From the NCBI GenBank assembly GCA_023435985.1, contig JAEZKY010000248.1:1-14993 (forward strand): 14,993 bases of DNA. Reading direction: 5' to 3'. Under the pieces are notes generated by a model that was not told where the DNA came from, did no database searches, and worked only from the letters and a program-made list of their open reading frames with translations. Shown here piece by piece: positions 13,823-14,993 of this stretch (position 1 is its first letter; every line of letters begins with the position of its first letter). Position numbers and translations under genes: made by a program. This DNA is from Bacillota bacterium (GTDB lineage: Bacteria; Bacillota; Clostridia; Clostridiales; Clostridiaceae).

Positions 13823-14536
13823 ATGAAAATGAAGAGCAAGAGGATTTTTGTTTTGGCATTATCAGCTATTACCTTAATTGTAATTAGCTTTCCTAGAAAT
13901 GCTTATGCTTATTGGGAGGAAAATGAAAAAAATTGGAGGTATATAGATGATTCCGGTTATGCAAAAGGATGGCAGGATATAAATGGAAGATGGTATTATC
14001 TTGAACCTGAAACTGGGATAATGAAGATTGGGTGGTTCTATGATGAAGAATATAATAAGTGGTATTATTTAAATGATGATGGAGCTATGGATTCCTCTAA
14101 GACAACATCCACTTATCCAATAGAATTGAGTAGTGTTCAAGAAAAAATAAAACAATATACAAATGAAGATGTAGAATATGAAGCTACAAGTCAAATTGAT
14201 GATAACGTATTTGTATGCTTTAAGAGTAAGAATGACACAACTGTTAAACAATATTATTATGAACCTACTAGAGGTAATGTATTTGAAGTTAAAAATGGTA
14301 TTTTCACAGAGATTTCTACAGGAGAAGTAATTAATATGTTTTCAGAGGAACAAGCGGTTGAAGTAGTTCATGATTACTTGTCAGATAATTATAAATACAT
14401 TCCAAAGATAATTGAAGTAAAGGCTGATGATGGAGATTCATATTTTGTTCACTGTTATGATACAGAAGGTGATGCTTCAAATAGCAACTGGTATCATGTG
14501 AATAAAACAACTAGAAAGGTTACGCCGGAGATATAA
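13823..14536 (+). CDS. Secreted cell-wall-binding-repeat protein inside the Bce-type cluster
   Basis: A 237-residue exported protein. The signal peptide is at 1-29 (hydrophobic 8-23, cleavage after AYA). Residues 30-92 hold two to three choline-binding-type repeats (NWRYIDDSGYAKGWQDING, RWYYLEPETGIMKIGW, KWYYLNDDGAM), which usually bind teichoic acid choline or the cell wall. Residues about 98-237 form a beta-rich domain with two similar halves (VFVCFKSKND...YYYEPTRGNVFEV and YFVHCYDTEGD...WYHVNKTTRKVTPEI) that resemble PepSY-like modules. AGAGAGG (13806-13812) lies 10 nt before the ATG, and the gap from the kinase is only 22 nt, so it is co-transcribed with bceRS. The function is unknown; a wall-located sensor or peptide-trapping partner is an inference. 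Confidence 0.82.
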   Translation: MKMKSKRIFVLALSAITLIVISFPRNAYAYWEENEKNWRYIDDSGYAKGWQDINGRWYYLEPETGIMKIGWFYDEEYNKWYYLNDDGAMDSSKTTSTYPIELSSVQEKIKQYTNEDVEYEATSQIDDNVFVCFKSKNDTTVKQYYYEPTRGNVFEVKNGIFTEISTGEVINMFSEEQAVEVVHDYLSDNYKYIPKIIEVKADDGDSYFVHCYDTEGDASNSNWYHVNKTTRKVTPEI

Positions 14537-14562
14537 ACAATTTACAATTAATAATTAAAGTT

Positions 14563-14581
14563 GAAATTCTTGCAGAATTTC
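14563..14581 (+). repeat. Short perfect hairpin after the wall-binding protein gene
   Basis: GAAATTCT (14563-14570) pairs with AGAATTTC (14574-14581) around TGC. TTTAAT follows. TGCAGAATT recurs 20 bp downstream (14571 and 14591). It could be a weak terminator. Confidence 0.45.
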
Positions 14582-14630
14582 TTTAATAAGTGCAGAATTA
14601 TTTTTTGATTTAGTTACTTAAGCACAATCA

Positions 14631-14678
14631 AAAAAATAATAGATCAATATACCTAAATAGTTGGTCTATTATTTTTTC
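14631..14678 (+). terminator. Intrinsic terminator ahead of the BceA-type gene
   Basis: The stem (left arm 14631-14647, right arm 14661-14677) contains AATAATAGATCAA/TTGGTCTATTATT with one G-U pair. It is extended by an A6/T6 run and ends in TTTTTTC, with a 13-nt loop. It should end the regulator-kinase-wall protein transcript. Its left arm can pair alternatively with 14597-14610. Confidence 0.75.
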
Positions 14679-14689
14679 ATGTACCTTAT

Positions 14690-14705
14690 CTTACATAATT
14701 GTAAG
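14690..14705. promoter_or_regulatory. Candidate BceR binding site upstream of the transporter gene
   Basis: CTTACA-TAAT-TGTAAG is a perfect inverted repeat with a 4-bp centre. It matches the TNACA-N4-TGTAA consensus I recall for BceR-type regulators. It lies between the terminator and the transporter gene, where these regulators act. The nearest promoter candidate downstream is TTCAAA-N17-TATATA (14737-14765); TATAAT also occurs at 14800-14805, with a weak -35. Confidence 0.6.
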
Positions 14706-14823
14706 AGTATTGAAAGGTTATTCGATATGAAAGAAGTTCAAATGATTTTAAAATATAGTTATATAGTAGTTAAATAATTCTAAGGATAAAGTTTAACTAT
14801 ATAATAAATCAGGAGGAAATTTT

Positions 14824-14993
14824 ATGGAAAATATATTAGATTTACAAAATGTAGAGAAGTATTATGGAAATAAGGATAATGTGACAAAAGCGCTTGATAA
14901 TATAAGTTTTAAGGTTCAAAAAGGTGAATTTGTTGGGATTATGGGGCCATCAGGCAGCGGCAAAACTACATTATTAAATTGCATATCTACAAT
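14824..14993 (+). CDS. bceA: BceA-type ABC transporter ATPase (3' end outside window)
   Basis: The first 56 codons of an ABC ATPase: MENILDLQNVEKYYG, KALDNISFKVQKGEF and Walker A GPSGSGKTT (41-49). The opening and the Walker A context are typical of the MacB/BceA group that pairs with a large FtsX-like permease. AGGAGG (14811-14816) is 7 nt before the ATG. The location downstream of a BceR/BceS-type pair and a BceR-like operator supports a role in peptide-antibiotic sensing and resistance. The signature and Walker B motifs lie beyond the window, so the sub-family is inferred mainly from context. Confidence 0.82.
   Translation, partial: MENILDLQNVEKYYGNKDNVTKALDNISFKVQKGEFVGIMGPSGSGKTTLLNCIST

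Noticed and set aside
13533..13859. Minus-strand 108-codon ORF over the end of the kinase gene
   Set aside because: It overlaps the conserved G1/G2 boxes of the kinase and the start of the next gene, and it has low-complexity Ser/Pro composition. It is a shadow frame.

Overview
The window is AT-rich DNA that looks like a chromosome segment of a solventogenic- or butyricum-type Clostridium. The codon use is strongly A/T-biased, the Shine-Dalgarno sequences are strong (AGGAGG, AAGGGG), the gene families are clostridial/Firmicute, and there are lipoprotein and choline-binding-like surface proteins. I see no rRNA, tRNA, CRISPR, insertion sequence or phage gene. I infer the genus from general features only; no species marker is present.

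Layout. (1) 1-1104: the 3' part of an unrecognised gene whose product carries four tandem modules, each ending in a TGW-like motif. (2) 1292-3002: an XRE-cupin regulator divergent from azlC-azlD, a branched-chain amino acid exporter pair. A perfect inverted repeat between them contains a TATAAT on each strand. (3) 3347-8801: a nitrogen block. It holds a GlnK-type sensor kinase, a GlnL (YcbB-type) response regulator and a four-gene glutamine/polar amino acid ABC importer in the order glnQ-glnH-glnM-glnP. Between glnL and glnQ lie four phased 10-bp repeats that resemble the GlnL direct-repeat site, then a near-consensus sigma-A promoter, a hairpin terminator in the leader, and a 29-codon ORF that looks like the N-terminus of an acetolactate synthase. 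That ORF ends exactly at the glnQ start codon. (4) 9143-10858: a methyl-accepting chemotaxis protein with its own upstream region. (5) 11149-11784, minus strand: a small secreted, probably four-helix protein with regularly placed histidines. (6) 12119-14993: a Bce-type peptide-antibiotic detoxification/sensing module. It contains an OmpR-family regulator, an intramembrane-sensing kinase, a secreted protein with cell-wall-binding repeats, and the start of a BceA-type ABC ATPase that runs off the window. An inverted repeat of the BceR type lies before the ATPase gene.

How the parts work together. GlnK senses a nitrogen or glutamine signal at the membrane and phosphorylates GlnL. GlnL probably acts at the repeats upstream of glnQ to switch on the importer. 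BceS-type kinases usually sense flux through their partner BceAB transporter, and BceR then activates the transporter operon, which fits the operator seen at 14690-14705. The cell-wall-binding protein between the kinase and the transporter is not a standard member of this module.

The most interesting region is 5581-5858. There a candidate regulator array, a promoter, a terminator-like hairpin and a gene remnant that supplies the glnQ ribosome-binding site are stacked within 280 bases.
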